Counted from the first letter of the stretch, positions 19,173 to 28,190 are shown. The stretch is DNA of 53,740 nucleotides from Acidobacteriota bacterium (GCA_018269075.1 JAFDVJ010000040.1:1-53740), one strand, 5' to 3'. Made by a program: numbers and translations. Notes: a model not told the origin generated them from the letters alone.

Positions 19173-21125
19173 ATGTTCTACGAAGGTCGGCAAATCGGCG
19201 GCTATACGCTGCTTCGTAAACTCGGTAAAGGCGGTTTCGGCGAGGTCTGGCTGGCCGAAAAGCGCTCGCAGTTCGTCACCAAGCGCGTCGCCGTCAAGCT
19301 TCCGCTCGACGAACAGGTAAATTTCGACGCGATTCGACAGGAAGCCGGACTCTGGGAACAGGCGAGCGGTCATCCGAACGTTTTGCCGATCATCGACGCC
19401 GACATCGTCGCCGGCCAGGTCCTGATCGTCAGCGAATACGCCGACGGCGGCTCGCTCGCCGATAAGATAAAGCGCGAAGGCAAGCTGCCGCTTCAAAAGA
19501 CGGTTGAAATGACGATCGGAATTTTGAACGGCCTCGAATTTCTGCACAGCCGCCGCATCATTCACCGCGACATCAAACCGCAGAACATTTTACTGCAGGG
19601 CGAGACGCCGCGGCTCGCCGATTTCGGTATTTCACGGGCGATGAGCACCACGGTCGTGAGCTCGACGATCATCGGAACGGACGCCTATATGGCGCCCGAA
19701 TCGTTTGACGGCAAGCGCACCGTGCAGACCGATATCTGGTCGGTCGGGGTCGTGCTTTACGCGCTGCTGGCCGATCGACTGCCGTTTCCGCAGGAGCATC
19801 CGTCGGAGCGGATGTTCGCGATCCTGACCAAGAAATTCGAGGCGCTGCCGCCGGAAGTCCCGCAAAATTTACAGTGGATCGTTTACAAGGCCTTAGCCAA
19901 AGAGCCCGAAAATCGGTTTCGAACGACCACCGAAATGCGCGATAATCTGCAAAAAGCGTTGGTCGGGATCGCCCATCCGACGTTTGCCAGGACGGAGGTT
20001 CTCCGCGTTTCGACGGAAAACGTGCGGCTCGCTCCGACGCTCGAAAACCGCCACCGAACGAACGAGCCCGAAAAAGAAACCGTCGTCAATCCGCAAAAAA
20101 ACAACCTTCCGGCGCCGACGCAGCCCGTCTCCGCGCAGCAGTCGATCGTCACCCGATCGCCCGTCGTGCAGGCGCCCGCCGCTTTTCAGCCATTGCCGAA
20201 CACGGCGCGCGCCGTCGCCGCCGACACGTCGCGCAGGAAAACCGCCTACAAAATTTTGTTCGGCGTTATCGGCGCCGGCGTTATTGCAGGATTTCTGGTA
20301 TTCGCGGTGATAGCTTTCTTAGTAATCGGGTCTTACAACCGACCGGTCACCAGTAATGCGAATATCGCGTCAAACGCGAATGCGTTGACAAACGCGAATA
20401 CGGCGGGAAACTCGGATAATTCGTCGATCCAGCTGCCGAAAGCCGGCGACATCCAGAAAAACTCTTACGGAATGGAATTCGTTTTTATTCCGAACGGCGA
20501 TTTTCAGATGGGGTCGGAGGAAGAGGCCGAGCGTTACGGGCCTTCTCATAAAGTCAGCCTCACCCGAAACTATTGGATCGGCAAGACGGAAGTCACGCAG
20601 GCGCAATGGTTTGCCTTGATGGGCGATAACCCGAGTTTTTTCCAGAACTGCGATCAGTGTCCGGTCGATCAGGTGACGTGGGACGACGCGCAAAAGTTTG
20701 TCGCCAAACTGAACGCCGCCGGCGACGGCTACAAATATCGCCTGCCGACCGAAGCCGAATGGGAATACGCCGCACGCGCCGGAACGACCGAAAATTCCGT
20801 GGCGGATCTGGATTCGCAGGGCTGGTATGAAGGGAATGCAGGGAAGAAAACGCACCCGGTCGCGTCGAAACGGCCGAATAATTGGGGTTTGTACGATATG
20901 TTCGGGAACATTAACGAATGGTGCGAGGATCGGTATTCGAGATATTCGAGTTTAGGGGAAAGCGACCCGACACGCACGGATTCGGATATGGGATCTAAAC
21001 GGGTTCTCCGCGGCGGCGGCTATCTCAGCCCGGCCATCTTCGTGAACCAGATAACGCGCGCCAAGGCGGAACCATCAAAACGTGCCGAGGCCGTCGGTGT
21101 CCGAATAGTCAGGCAGAAATTATAG
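19173..21125 (+). CDS. Ser/Thr protein kinase fused to FGE/SUMF1-like domain
   Basis: 650 residues. Residues 1-260 are a PknB-type kinase: glycine loop LGKGGFGEVW, lysine in AVKLP, HRDIKPQNILL, DFGISRA, MAPESF and DIWSVGVV. A Pro/Ala-rich linker follows, one TM segment at about 358-388 (FGVIGAGVIAGFLVFAVIAF), an Asn-rich spacer, then from about 425 a formylglycine-generating-enzyme-like fold: MEFVFIPNGDFQMGS, KTEVTQAQWFALMG, YRLPTEAEWEYAAR, GLYDMFGNINEWCED and VLRGGGY. The FGE part would be outside the membrane. Whether it keeps the Cu-binding cysteines of true FGE is doubtful; most such domains bind ligands or act as iron-type hydroxylases. Likely a transmembrane signalling kinase. Confidence 0.9.
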   Translation: MFYEGRQIGGYTLLRKLGKGGFGEVWLAEKRSQFVTKRVAVKLPLDEQVNFDAIRQEAGLWEQASGHPNVLPIIDADIVAGQVLIVSEYADGGSLADKIKREGKLPLQKTVEMTIGILNGLEFLHSRRIIHRDIKPQNILLQGETPRLADFGISRAMSTTVVSSTIIGTDAYMAPESFDGKRTVQTDIWSVGVVLYALLADRLPFPQEHPSERMFAILTKKFEALPPEVPQNLQWIVYKALAKEPENRFRTTTEMRDNLQKALVGIAHPTFARTEVLRVSTENVRLAPTLENRHRTNEPEKETVVNPQKNNLPAPTQPVSAQQSIVTRSPVVQAPAAFQPLPNTARAVAADTSRRKTAYKILFGVIGAGVIAGFLVFAVIAFLVIGSYNRPVTSNANIASNANALTNANTAGNSDNSSIQLPKAGDIQKNSYGMEFVFIPNGDFQMGSEEEAERYGPSHKVSLTRNYWIGKTEVTQAQWFALMGDNPSFFQNCDQCPVDQVTWDDAQKFVAKLNAAGDGYKYRLPTEAEWEYAARAGTTENSVADLDSQGWYEGNAGKKTHPVASKRPNNWGLYDMFGNINEWCEDRYSRYSSLGESDPTRTDSDMGSKRVLRGGGYLSPAIFVNQITRAKAEPSKRAEAVGVRIVRQKL

Positions 21126-21195
21126 CGTTTTATATGTTTTGGGAAGATCGAGGAATCGGACGGTCCCGGCTATTCACGACTTAAGACTCAAAATA

Positions 21196-21204
21196 TGCTA
21201 CACT
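21196..21204 (+). promoter_or_regulatory. extended -10 promoter, shared type
   Basis: TGCTACACT within the same 19-base block as at 19132-19150. It lies 26 bp upstream of the PPIase start and is preceded by GACTTAAGACTCAA heptamer words. Confidence 0.65.
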
Positions 21205-21230
21205 TCACGGAAAAAACGCGAGGGAAAATT

Positions 21231-22673
21231 ATGATCAACGACGACCGGCCGCAACGTTTACCGAAGACTTCCGCCTCGATCCGAAAAAATCGTTCTTATT
21301 TACGACCGGCGAAATCGCTGGCCGTCGCGGCGCTGCTCGGCGCGCTGCTTGCCGGTCTCGTCGCGGCCGATTTTCTGGCCGGCCGGATGAAGGCTTTCGT
21401 TTTTCCGGCAGCGGGCGGCCCGACCGCTTTGTTCGACGGCCTGTCGAAAGAGGAGATGGAGCTGCTGCTCGAAGACGCCGCCCCGTCGACGCTGAAAAAC
21501 TTGAAGGACGATCCGCAGTTTCGCCGCGAACAGATCGAAAATCTCCGGCAGCTGTTCGCGCTCGCCAATCAGGCCGTTCGGGAAGGCTTCGCCGACGAGG
21601 AAACGACGGCAAAGGCGCTCGCGATCGTCGAGACCGTCGTCCGCGCCCAAGCTTATGATAAACGGCTCGATCCGGCCGGCCCGCCGTTCGCCCGCATCAC
21701 CGACAAGCAGATCAGGGATTTTTTCGGCGACGGCGGCAGTCCGAACGATTCGCAGAAACGCCGTCTCGCGGAATTCGACGATTATTTTAAAGTGCAGTTG
21801 GCGATGGCCCGGAGAAACAAGACGATTTCCGACGAATCGGAGCCGTCCGCCGAGGAAAAAGCGCAGATGCGAACGGAGTTTGCGCGGATCCGGATTTCCG
21901 AAAGCGAGGCGCGCGCGCAGATCGAAGCCGGCGCGCTGCCCGAAAAATTCGTCAAAAAGATCGCGCTCCAGATCAAGCTTCAGAAAGCCCAGTTTTTATC
22001 GCGGTTATACTCGACCGAAGCGCTCGCCAAAAAGACCGAAGTCACCGCCGACGAGGTTCAGGGCTATCTCGCCGCGCATCCGGAAATCGACCGCCGCGCC
22101 GCGCAGAAAGCGCAGGCGCTGAAAGTTCTCGCGCGGCTCAAAAACGGCGAGGATTTCGCCCGTCTCGCGCGCGATTTTTCGGACGACCCGGCGAGCCGCG
22201 ACAAGGGCGGTCTTTACTCCGGCGTGGTCGAGGGTGCGTTCGACGCGGAATTCGAAAGCGCCGCGCTCGCGCTCCGGCCCGGTCAGACGGCGGTCGAACC
22301 GGTCGAGACGAAATACGGCTATCATCTCGTCCGGCTCGAAAGAAAAAGCCAATTCAAGGATCAGGACGGGAAGTTGAAATGGGGATACGACGTCCGGCAG
22401 ATTATGTTTTCGACGATGGTCGAGCCTCCGGCGAGCTCGACCGAATCCGCTCTGCCTTTAATGGAATACGTCCGGAAAACGATCGGCGAGACGAAAGAGA
22501 AGACGCTCGTCGACAAGCTCGTCGCCGACAACCCGGTCACGATCGCCGAAGACTTCAAAATCCCGGAGGTTTCGGACGAAGAGATGAACCGGACTTTTAC
22601 GAACGCCGTCATCATGGATCAGAAAAACCGCCGGTCTTCGTCGAACGCCAATCTTCCCCGAAAGCCGCGCTGA
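21231..22673 (+). CDS. membrane-anchored parvulin-type peptidyl-prolyl isomerase
   Basis: 480 residues from ATG 21231, chosen for GAGGG 6 nt upstream and because the longer frame begins inside the promoter. One TM helix near residues 28-50 (SLAVAALLGALLAGLVAADFL), then a long helical SurA-like segment and a parvulin domain at about 285-370: LKVLARLKNGEDFARLARDFSDDP, RDKGGLYSGVVEG and KYGYHLVRLE. This PpiC/SurA/PrsA architecture folds or chaperones exported proteins in the periplasm. It has the same promoter block as the kinase gene just upstream. Confidence 0.85.
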   Translation: MINDDRPQRLPKTSASIRKNRSYLRPAKSLAVAALLGALLAGLVAADFLAGRMKAFVFPAAGGPTALFDGLSKEEMELLLEDAAPSTLKNLKDDPQFRREQIENLRQLFALANQAVREGFADEETTAKALAIVETVVRAQAYDKRLDPAGPPFARITDKQIRDFFGDGGSPNDSQKRRLAEFDDYFKVQLAMARRNKTISDESEPSAEEKAQMRTEFARIRISESEARAQIEAGALPEKFVKKIALQIKLQKAQFLSRLYSTEALAKKTEVTADEVQGYLAAHPEIDRRAAQKAQALKVLARLKNGEDFARLARDFSDDPASRDKGGLYSGVVEGAFDAEFESAALALRPGQTAVEPVETKYGYHLVRLERKSQFKDQDGKLKWGYDVRQIMFSTMVEPPASSTESALPLMEYVRKTIGETKEKTLVDKLVADNPVTIAEDFKIPEVSDEEMNRTFTNAVIMDQKNRRSSSNANLPRKPR

Positions 22674-22713
22674 AGGCTGTTATGAACTTTGAAAAATAAG
22701 CTAAGCTTCGGTT

Positions 22714-23991
22714 ATGAGTCGAAAGCCGAATTATTCTCGCAAATTACTGTTTATCGTTTCTTTATTTTCGATTATCGGCGCCCTCACGGTTTTGCAGGCG
22801 CGGGCCCAAATCGATGAAAAATTCGCTTCCCCGAAAACCGAGCTCGCCGGTTCTTCGGACTGTCGGACATTATCCGACAAATATGTTTTCCTGCACGATG
22901 TCGTACTCGATGAATTTATCAGAAAAATAAACAATTACGGGAAATGCGGCTACCGGGTTGCCGAAGCGGCGCGCCATTTGTTGAAAATAAATATGATCGA
23001 GGACTTTATGAGATTTTACGCGATCCTCGAGCGCGCCGCTCCCGCGCAATACGAATACGCCTGGTTTTTCGCTCAGTCGCCGGGCGAAGCCCAAAGGCTC
23101 GCCAATAAACTTGCGGCCGAGAATTTATATTTTCGGCTGAAATTTTCGTTTATGTCCCGGGTGGAGTATGAGGAATCTTCGGCTTCGAACGATTCGCCGA
23201 TGGAAAAATTATTAAAATCACTGGGGATTTCGGAAGGCGTTCACCGGGGAGCTTTTTTTCTCTTTGAACGAAAGGTCGGCGCTTCGATAAAAAAGGAATA
23301 TCGGATTCTGGACGGCCGGGTCGTCGGGAAAAGGGGCGAAATGGATGAAACCAACAAAGCCTTGAATGATTATGCCGCGAGGGGTTTTCGTCCTCTGGAT
23401 GTCTGGTACACGGGATTCGGGATACAAAATCTGGTCATTGTCGAAAAGGACGAAGCGATCAAGCCCGAGGGCGAATATTTGATGCTTTATGACACTCTCG
23501 GCCTGAATAAAAAGCTGACGGAACTGGGCCGCCAAGGATTCGAGCCGATCTCGATCGGCTATGTTTTCGCGCTTTTGAAGAGAATCAAAAAAGAGCCGAC
23601 CGGGGAAATCTATGATTCGATCGAAACGTGGGGGGAAATCGAAAAACGCCTTCCGAAATGGAAGGAAAGCGGTGTTCGATACATCGATACCGGAGTCGCC
23701 GATTATTATTCCGATCCTTTTGACGGTCGATGGCTGATGGCGATTCCCGAAAAAAACAATCCGGAGTACGGAAAAAACAAAGACCTCGTGTTCGTGCGGT
23801 ATAAACCGATTGCCGAGGAATATTACAAAGCCCACGACCTGAAACCGTCTAAAAAAAATCCGCTGACCGCCGAGCAGTATCAGGAAATTCAGGACATTTT
23901 CGCCAAAGAAATAAATCGTCTGGCCGGTGAAGGCTATCGTCTGGCAAATATGGGCTATCCGGATTCGCTGGTCGCGATGTTTGTCAGATAA
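22714..23991 (+). CDS. secreted hypothetical protein
   Basis: 425 residues. Basic N-terminus then a signal peptide (KLLFIVSLFSIIGALTVLQARAQ, cleavage after ARA). The mature part has repeated units of roughly 100 residues, each containing a strand-helix pattern like LNDYAARGFRPLDVWYTG, LGRQGFEPISIGYVF and LAGEGYRLANMGYP, suggesting three related alpha-beta modules with G-F/Y-[KR] turns. Function unknown. It is more AT-rich than its neighbours. The probable promoter TAAGCTAAGCTT lies only a few bases before ATG, and no Shine-Dalgarno is seen. Confidence 0.7.
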   Translation: MSRKPNYSRKLLFIVSLFSIIGALTVLQARAQIDEKFASPKTELAGSSDCRTLSDKYVFLHDVVLDEFIRKINNYGKCGYRVAEAARHLLKINMIEDFMRFYAILERAAPAQYEYAWFFAQSPGEAQRLANKLAAENLYFRLKFSFMSRVEYEESSASNDSPMEKLLKSLGISEGVHRGAFFLFERKVGASIKKEYRILDGRVVGKRGEMDETNKALNDYAARGFRPLDVWYTGFGIQNLVIVEKDEAIKPEGEYLMLYDTLGLNKKLTELGRQGFEPISIGYVFALLKRIKKEPTGEIYDSIETWGEIEKRLPKWKESGVRYIDTGVADYYSDPFDGRWLMAIPEKNNPEYGKNKDLVFVRYKPIAEEYYKAHDLKPSKKNPLTAEQYQEIQDIFAKEINRLAGEGYRLANMGYPDSLVAMFVR

Positions 23992-24100
23992 ACGGCCCGA
24001 CGACACGTTTTTTTTGATCGATCGCTTTCGAACGGCCGCCCGGGCCAGGGCGAAAGCGATCGAAGCTTACGCGGAAATTCTCGTCATCACAGGCGGCCGT

Positions 24101-25594
24101 TCAGCTTTTCTTCCGCAGGATCGCGCCCGGCAGATTGCCGGCGGTTTTGCCGTTTTCCCAGACCTTGCGGCCGTTGACCCAGACGATCTCGATGCCTTCG
24201 GAGAGCGTCTGCGGCGCGGAAAACGTCGCGCGGTCGATGACTTTGTCTTTGTCGAACAGAACGAGGTCGGCCTTCATCCCTTTTTTGATCATTCCGCGGT
24301 CTTTGAGGCCTAATCTCTGGGCCGGAAAGGCGGCCATCTTGCGGACGGCTTCCTCGAGCGGGAACCAGTTGTTCTCGCGCACGAAACGACTTAAAACTTT
24401 GGTAAAAGTGCCGGTTCCGCGCGGGTGACGGCTGCCGATCCCGCCGTCGCTCGAAACCATCGTCCACGGCTGCCGGTAGAAGTTTTTGACGTCGTCCTCG
24501 TTCATCGAATTGCAGACGACGCCCGCGCCGCCGTCCCTGACGATTTTAATGTAAACGTCGACCGGCGACGTCTTTTCGGCGTCGGCGATCTGCTGCAGGG
24601 TTTGGCCCTGATAATCGCGATGCGCCGCGCACGAGGTAATTAAAACCTTGTCCGCGCCGCCGACGTTGAAGAGCGCTTTTTCGACTTCCTGACGGTCTTC
24701 GTGTTTGCGTGACGGCACGAGCACCGTGATCGTCGAGGCCCAGGCCGTGTAGGGATAGACGTCGGCGGTGACGTCGAAGCCGTTTTTTCGCTCGGTTTCG
24801 ATGAGCGCGATTGCGTCCGCGGATTTTCCCCAGACGTTGCGGTTGCCCATCTTGATGTGCGAGATCTGGACGGGAAGACCGGCCTCCTTACCGATCCGGA
24901 TCGCCTCGCGGAGCGCGTCGAGCATTCCTTCCTCCTCGTCGCGCATATGCGTCATATAAATGCCCTTGTAGCGGGCGGCGACCTTTGATAAAGCGATCAG
25001 CTCCTCGGTCGAGGCCGAAAAGCCGACGTCGTATTCGAGGCCCGACGACAGGCCGAACGCGCCTTCTTTGAACGCCTGTTCTTCGAGCGCGAGCATTTTG
25101 GCGAGCTCCGCGGCGGTCGTCTGACGCTTGAAATCGTCGTTCATCACCTGTTCGCGGAGCGTCGCGTGGCCGATGAACGCGCCGACGTTCGGGGCGATTT
25201 TGCCCTGCAGCTTGGCGAAGTAATCGTTTAAGGGAAACGGCGAATCGCCGTCGGGGCCGACGAGGATCGTCGTGATGCCCTGCGAGACCTGATTCGCCGC
25301 CGCGCCTTCTTCGATCAGGCCTTCCTGCGAATGATTATGAATGTCGATAAAGCCGGGCGCGAGAATTTTGCCGCCGGCGTCGATCACCGTTTCGCCTTTT
25401 TTCGCTTCGATGCGGCCGATCCTGACGATCGTCTCGTCCTTGATCCGAACGTCGCCGCGAAACGCCGGCCGGCCGCTGCCGTCGACGATCGTCGCGTTTT
25501 TGACGACGAACGTCTGAGTCTGCGCCGCCGCGAACGAGACGAGCAAGATTGTCGCCAAAAAGGAAAAGCCGATCTTTTGCAAAGTCTTTTTCAT
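24101..25594 (-). CDS. secreted N-acyl-D-amino-acid deacylase-like amidohydrolase
   Basis: 497 residues from ATG 25594. Signal peptide (IGFSFLATILLVSFAAAQ), so periplasmic. Amidohydrolase/D-aminoacylase features: VDGSGRPAFRGDV, the metal site GFIDIHNHSQ, EGAFGLSSGLEY (the Asn/Ser-Gly-Leu region of D-aminoacylases), YMTHMRDEE, VQISHIK, VSSDGGIGSRHPRGTGTF and a C-terminal beta-sandwich (GMIKKGMKADLVLFD). These enzymes release D-amino acids from N-acyl derivatives, or act as D-glutamyl hydrolases. Standing alone between a hypothetical and a Uma2 gene. Its promoter lies 9 nt before ATG, so the mRNA should be leaderless. Confidence 0.9.
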   Translation of the reverse strand: MKKTLQKIGFSFLATILLVSFAAAQTQTFVVKNATIVDGSGRPAFRGDVRIKDETIVRIGRIEAKKGETVIDAGGKILAPGFIDIHNHSQEGLIEEGAAANQVSQGITTILVGPDGDSPFPLNDYFAKLQGKIAPNVGAFIGHATLREQVMNDDFKRQTTAAELAKMLALEEQAFKEGAFGLSSGLEYDVGFSASTEELIALSKVAARYKGIYMTHMRDEEEGMLDALREAIRIGKEAGLPVQISHIKMGNRNVWGKSADAIALIETERKNGFDVTADVYPYTAWASTITVLVPSRKHEDRQEVEKALFNVGGADKVLITSCAAHRDYQGQTLQQIADAEKTSPVDVYIKIVRDGGAGVVCNSMNEDDVKNFYRQPWTMVSSDGGIGSRHPRGTGTFTKVLSRFVRENNWFPLEEAVRKMAAFPAQRLGLKDRGMIKKGMKADLVLFDKDKVIDRATFSAPQTLSEGIEIVWVNGRKVWENGKTAGNLPGAILRKKS

Positions 25595-25603
25595 ACTGCA
25601 CAA

Positions 25604-25633
25604 ATCATATTCGAATTGCGTAAATCAGTCCAA
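25604..25633 (-). promoter_or_regulatory. sigma70-type promoter giving a leaderless mRNA
   Basis: On the minus strand TTGGAC (25633-25628) and TATGAT (25609-25604) are separated by 18 bp. Only 9 bases separate the -10 from ATG 25594, so transcription would begin at or next to the start codon. No Shine-Dalgarno exists. Confidence 0.55.
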
Positions 25634-25718
25634 CACTCTCGAAAACGCCTTCGATCCATCGCCGAAAAACAACCGGAATTTCCCGGATTGTGTTAAAATC
25701 AAAGCAAAAGGGGCATTT

Positions 25719-26360
25719 ATGGAAACAGTTTTGACCGAACCGAAAACTCAGATCGTGATCGAAGAACACGTTATTCTGCGCGGCGTTTCGTGGAAAACTT
25801 ACGAGCAGCTGATGAAAGATCACGAAGACCGCAGCGTTCCGCGCTTCACCTACGACAGCGGAAATCTGGAAATCTATATGCCGTCACAAAAACACGAAAA
25901 GAAAGCCGAATTTCTGGGAGATATTATTAAAACGATTGCCGAAGAACGCGAAATGGAGATTTTGAGTCTTCGTTCGACAACCTTCAAAAAAAACAGCGTC
26001 GAAAAAGGCGTCGAACCGGACGGCTGTTTTTATCTGCAAAGCTACGACAAAGTTTTCGGCCTACAGCAAATCGACCTCGAAGCATTTCCGCCGGATCTGG
26101 TGATCGAAATCGATGTTTTCAGCCCGTCGATCGACCGGTTTCCGATCTACGCCGAATTCAGGGTCAGGGAAATCTGGCGTTATCTGAAAGATGAAGTCAA
26201 AATATATCTTTTTAACGGCCGGAATTATGTCGAATCGAATGAAAGCCTTGTTTTACCGAAAATTACCGATGAACTGCTGACGCGCTGGCTCGCCGAAAGC
26301 GAAACTCTGAAACGTTCCCTCTGGCTCAAAAATATGCGCGATTGGGAAACGAATAATTAA
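25719..26360 (+). CDS. Uma2 family (DUF820) PD-(D/E)xK nuclease-fold protein
   Basis: 213 residues. Matches the Uma2 family by SWKTYEQLMKDH, RFTYDSGNLEIYMPS, HEKKAEFLGDII, GVEPDGCFYL, PDLVIEIDV.SPS and YAEFRVREIWRY. In the family E-x-D-x(n)-ExxV-type acidic residues plus a Lys form a restriction-nuclease-like site; here D (EPDG) and E/D (VIEIDVFSPSIDR) are present, with the late Lys region altered to YAEFRVREIW. Cellular role unknown. Extended -10 TGTTAAAAT at 25691 and AAGGGG 5 nt before ATG 25719. Confidence 0.88.
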   Translation: METVLTEPKTQIVIEEHVILRGVSWKTYEQLMKDHEDRSVPRFTYDSGNLEIYMPSQKHEKKAEFLGDIIKTIAEEREMEILSLRSTTFKKNSVEKGVEPDGCFYLQSYDKVFGLQQIDLEAFPPDLVIEIDVFSPSIDRFPIYAEFRVREIWRYLKDEVKIYLFNGRNYVESNESLVLPKITDELLTRWLAESETLKRSLWLKNMRDWETNN

Positions 26361-26456
26361 CGTCGATGTCGGATTTCGAATTTCTTGAAATTAAAACGCC
26401 TTAGCTGATCGCGACAGTACGCGCGGCATCGGGAAGACGATCGCGCTTTCTGATGT

Positions 26457-26945
26457 TTAATCTTCGTTTTTGGGCAAAGGCCTGTCAATGTCGGGTTGAA
26501 TCAGCTTTTTTAATTGCAAAGTTTCGGCATCGCGTAAATCCTGCGGCCTGCCGGCGAGTCGTTTGTTGAAAATCAGATCGTCGAGCGAGATAAAATTGAT
26601 TTCGAGATCGCCGATCCGTGAAATCGCGCGTCTTTCCCAGCATTCTTCAAAATTCAATTCTTTCAGACCCATCAAAATATCGATCCGTGAAGGTTCGATA
26701 CCGATTTGGAAAACAAGCGTCGGAACGGTGAAGTCTTCGACCGTAATGCCGGTCAAAGGAGCGCTGAATTCCTTCAAAGACTGAAAAACCAGTTCGGCGT
26801 TTTCTCTGGCATTGCTGATCCAGATATCAAGGTCTTTCGTGTATCGCGGTTCGGCGTGTTTGGCCACCGCATAACCGCCGATTATCAGATATTTAACCTT
26901 CCGTTCGCCGAAGATTTTCAACAGTTCTTTGAAGTCGGAGTTCAT
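26457..26945 (-). CDS. nucleotidyltransferase-fold protein (DUF6036/AbiEii-like)
   Basis: 162 residues. Minimal nucleotidyltransferase core: KYLIIGGYAVAKHAEPRYTKDLDIWI gives the hG[GS]-x(n)-DxD pattern with both Asp residues; a third acidic position is in PSRIDILMG. The end includes ISLDDLIFNKRLAGRPQDLRDAE, typical of the DUF6036 group. Such proteins are often one half of a toxin-antitoxin or abortive-infection pair. Here the start lies within the preceding small ORF (53-bp overlap), which implies coupled expression. Confidence 0.8.
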   Translation of the reverse strand: MNSDFKELLKIFGERKVKYLIIGGYAVAKHAEPRYTKDLDIWISNARENAELVFQSLKEFSAPLTGITVEDFTVPTLVFQIGIEPSRIDILMGLKELNFEECWERRAISRIGDLEINFISLDDLIFNKRLAGRPQDLRDAETLQLKKLIQPDIDRPLPKNED

Positions 26946-27135
26946 TTACGTCTTTTCCTTTCAATTCGTAATCAAAAACGACCAGATCCCAAACCGCCCG
27001 CATTCTTTGTTCATCGGTCAAACGCTGCCAGAATTCGATGTCGAAAGAGCGATTTCCCTGTTCTTCAATCGTCGTTAACCGCGACATTACAACACGATTC
27101 CGGCCGTTCGTGAATTTTGCTTCCTTGATCGGCAT
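26893..27135 (-). CDS. small partner protein of the nucleotidyltransferase
   Basis: 80 residues: VVMSRLTTIEEQGN, SFDIEFWQRLTDEQRMRAVWDLV and a C-terminal NELRLQRTVENLRR helix. Short, helical and charged, as expected for an antitoxin or a partner subunit. It precedes and overlaps the nucleotidyltransferase gene by 53 bp in a different frame. The extended -10 at 27152-27144 stands 8 nt before ATG, so the mRNA is probably leaderless. I do not know a characterised homologue. Confidence 0.65.
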   Translation of the reverse strand: MPIKEAKFTNGRNRVVMSRLTTIEEQGNRSFDIEFWQRLTDEQRMRAVWDLVVFDYELKGKDVNELRLQRTVENLRRTEG

Positions 27136-27143
27136 AACGATCT

Positions 27144-27152
27144 ATTTTAACA
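27144..27152 (-). promoter_or_regulatory. extended -10 promoter of the nucleotidyltransferase pair
   Basis: TGTTAAAAT on the minus strand, identical to the element before the Uma2 gene at 25691. Eight bases separate it from ATG 27135. Confidence 0.5.
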
Positions 27153-27302
27153 CAAAAGGCTAAGAACCGGCGGCGCATTGTATGTTCTGCTTTGACGGCG
27201 GTTTAATCGATCGATTCACGAAAAATGCGCCGTTCGTCAAGGAATCGTTTTGCCCGTTTAATTCCGATCGGTAATTTCGCTATAATCAAATCTAAAAATT
27301 TT

Positions 27303-28058
27303 ATGAGCGAAAAACAATTCGAAGGAAAATCGGCAATCGTCACCGGCGGCACGCGCGGCATCGGGAAGGCGATCGCATTGGAACTGGCACGGCGCGGCGC
27401 GAACGTCGCGTTCAACTACGCGCGGAGCGCCGACGAGGCCGAAAAGCTTAAAAATGAAATCGAGGCGCTCGGCGTCAAGGCGTTCGCCGCGCAGTGCGAC
27501 GTCGCCGACACGGACGCGGCCGCCGATTTCGTCAAGCAGACGACGGCCGCGTTCGGGACGGTCGATTTCCTGGTCAACAACGCCGGCATCACGCGCGACA
27601 CTTTGATCCTGCGGATGAAGGAAGACGACTGGGACGCGGTGATGGACACGAATCTCAAGGGCGCGTGGAATTTCTCGAAAGCCGTCCTGCGGCCGATGAT
27701 GAAAAACCCGGCGGGCGGTTCGATCCTCAACATCGCGTCGATCTCGGGCGTCGTCGGGATGCTCGGGCAGACGAATTATTCGGCGTCGAAAGCCGGGATG
27801 ATCGGGCTGACGAAAGCTTTGGCGAAAGAGATCGCGAGCCGCCGGATCACGGTCAACGCGCTCGCGCTCGGTTTGATCGAAACCGAGATGGCCGCCGAGA
27901 TGAACGCCGAATACCGCGAAAAGATTCTCGCGCAGATTCCTTTGGGACGCCTCGGCAACGTCGGCGAAGTCGCCGAGATCGCCTGCTTTATGCTCTCGGA
28001 CGCGGCGCGCTACATCACCGGCCAGGTCATTCAGCCCGACGGCGGACTGGCAATGTGA
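27303..28058 (+). CDS. fabG: 3-oxoacyl-[acyl-carrier-protein] reductase
   Basis: 251 residues from ATG 27303. NADPH-dependent SDR of fatty-acid elongation: TGGTRGIGK cofactor loop, NNAGITRD, catalytic Ser in IASISGVVG, and YSASKAGMIGLTKALA (Tyr-x3-Lys). The C-terminal YITGQVIQPDGG is standard for FabG. The longer frame to 27225 covers the promoter TATAAT (27281) and is rejected. No Shine-Dalgarno is seen. No other fatty-acid synthesis gene is adjacent. Confidence 0.93.
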   Translation: MSEKQFEGKSAIVTGGTRGIGKAIALELARRGANVAFNYARSADEAEKLKNEIEALGVKAFAAQCDVADTDAAADFVKQTTAAFGTVDFLVNNAGITRDTLILRMKEDDWDAVMDTNLKGAWNFSKAVLRPMMKNPAGGSILNIASISGVVGMLGQTNYSASKAGMIGLTKALAKEIASRRITVNALALGLIETEMAAEMNAEYREKILAQIPLGRLGNVGEVAEIACFMLSDAARYITGQVIQPDGGLAM

Positions 28059-28061
28059 TGT

Positions 28062-28094
28062 GGATTTCGGATTTCGGATTTCGGATTTCGGATT
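28062..28094. repeat. GATTTCG array and GACATCC array
   Basis: Four to five GGATTTC words follow the fabG stop by three bases. A second word, GACATCC, is repeated at about 28160-28182 just before the rhomboid gene. The two share the frame ATCC/GGAT but are distinct heptamers. Confidence 0.85.
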
Positions 28095-28190
28095 GGTCTG
28101 TTGATGAGGCTCTTTCGATTGAAAACGGGAACGGACGCGAATTGAAGATCGGAGCGATCCGACATCCGACATCCGACATCCAATATCGAT

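Noticed and set aside
24018..24063. 13-bp inverted repeat TCGATCGCTTTCG as a terminator
   Set aside because: The T-run precedes the stem on the plus strand, and an A-run follows it on the minus strand, so it does not fit an intrinsic terminator; recorded only as a hairpin between convergent genes.
27225..27302. N-terminal extension of FabG
   Set aside because: It covers the TATAAT promoter and adds a basic segment before the normal start at 27303.
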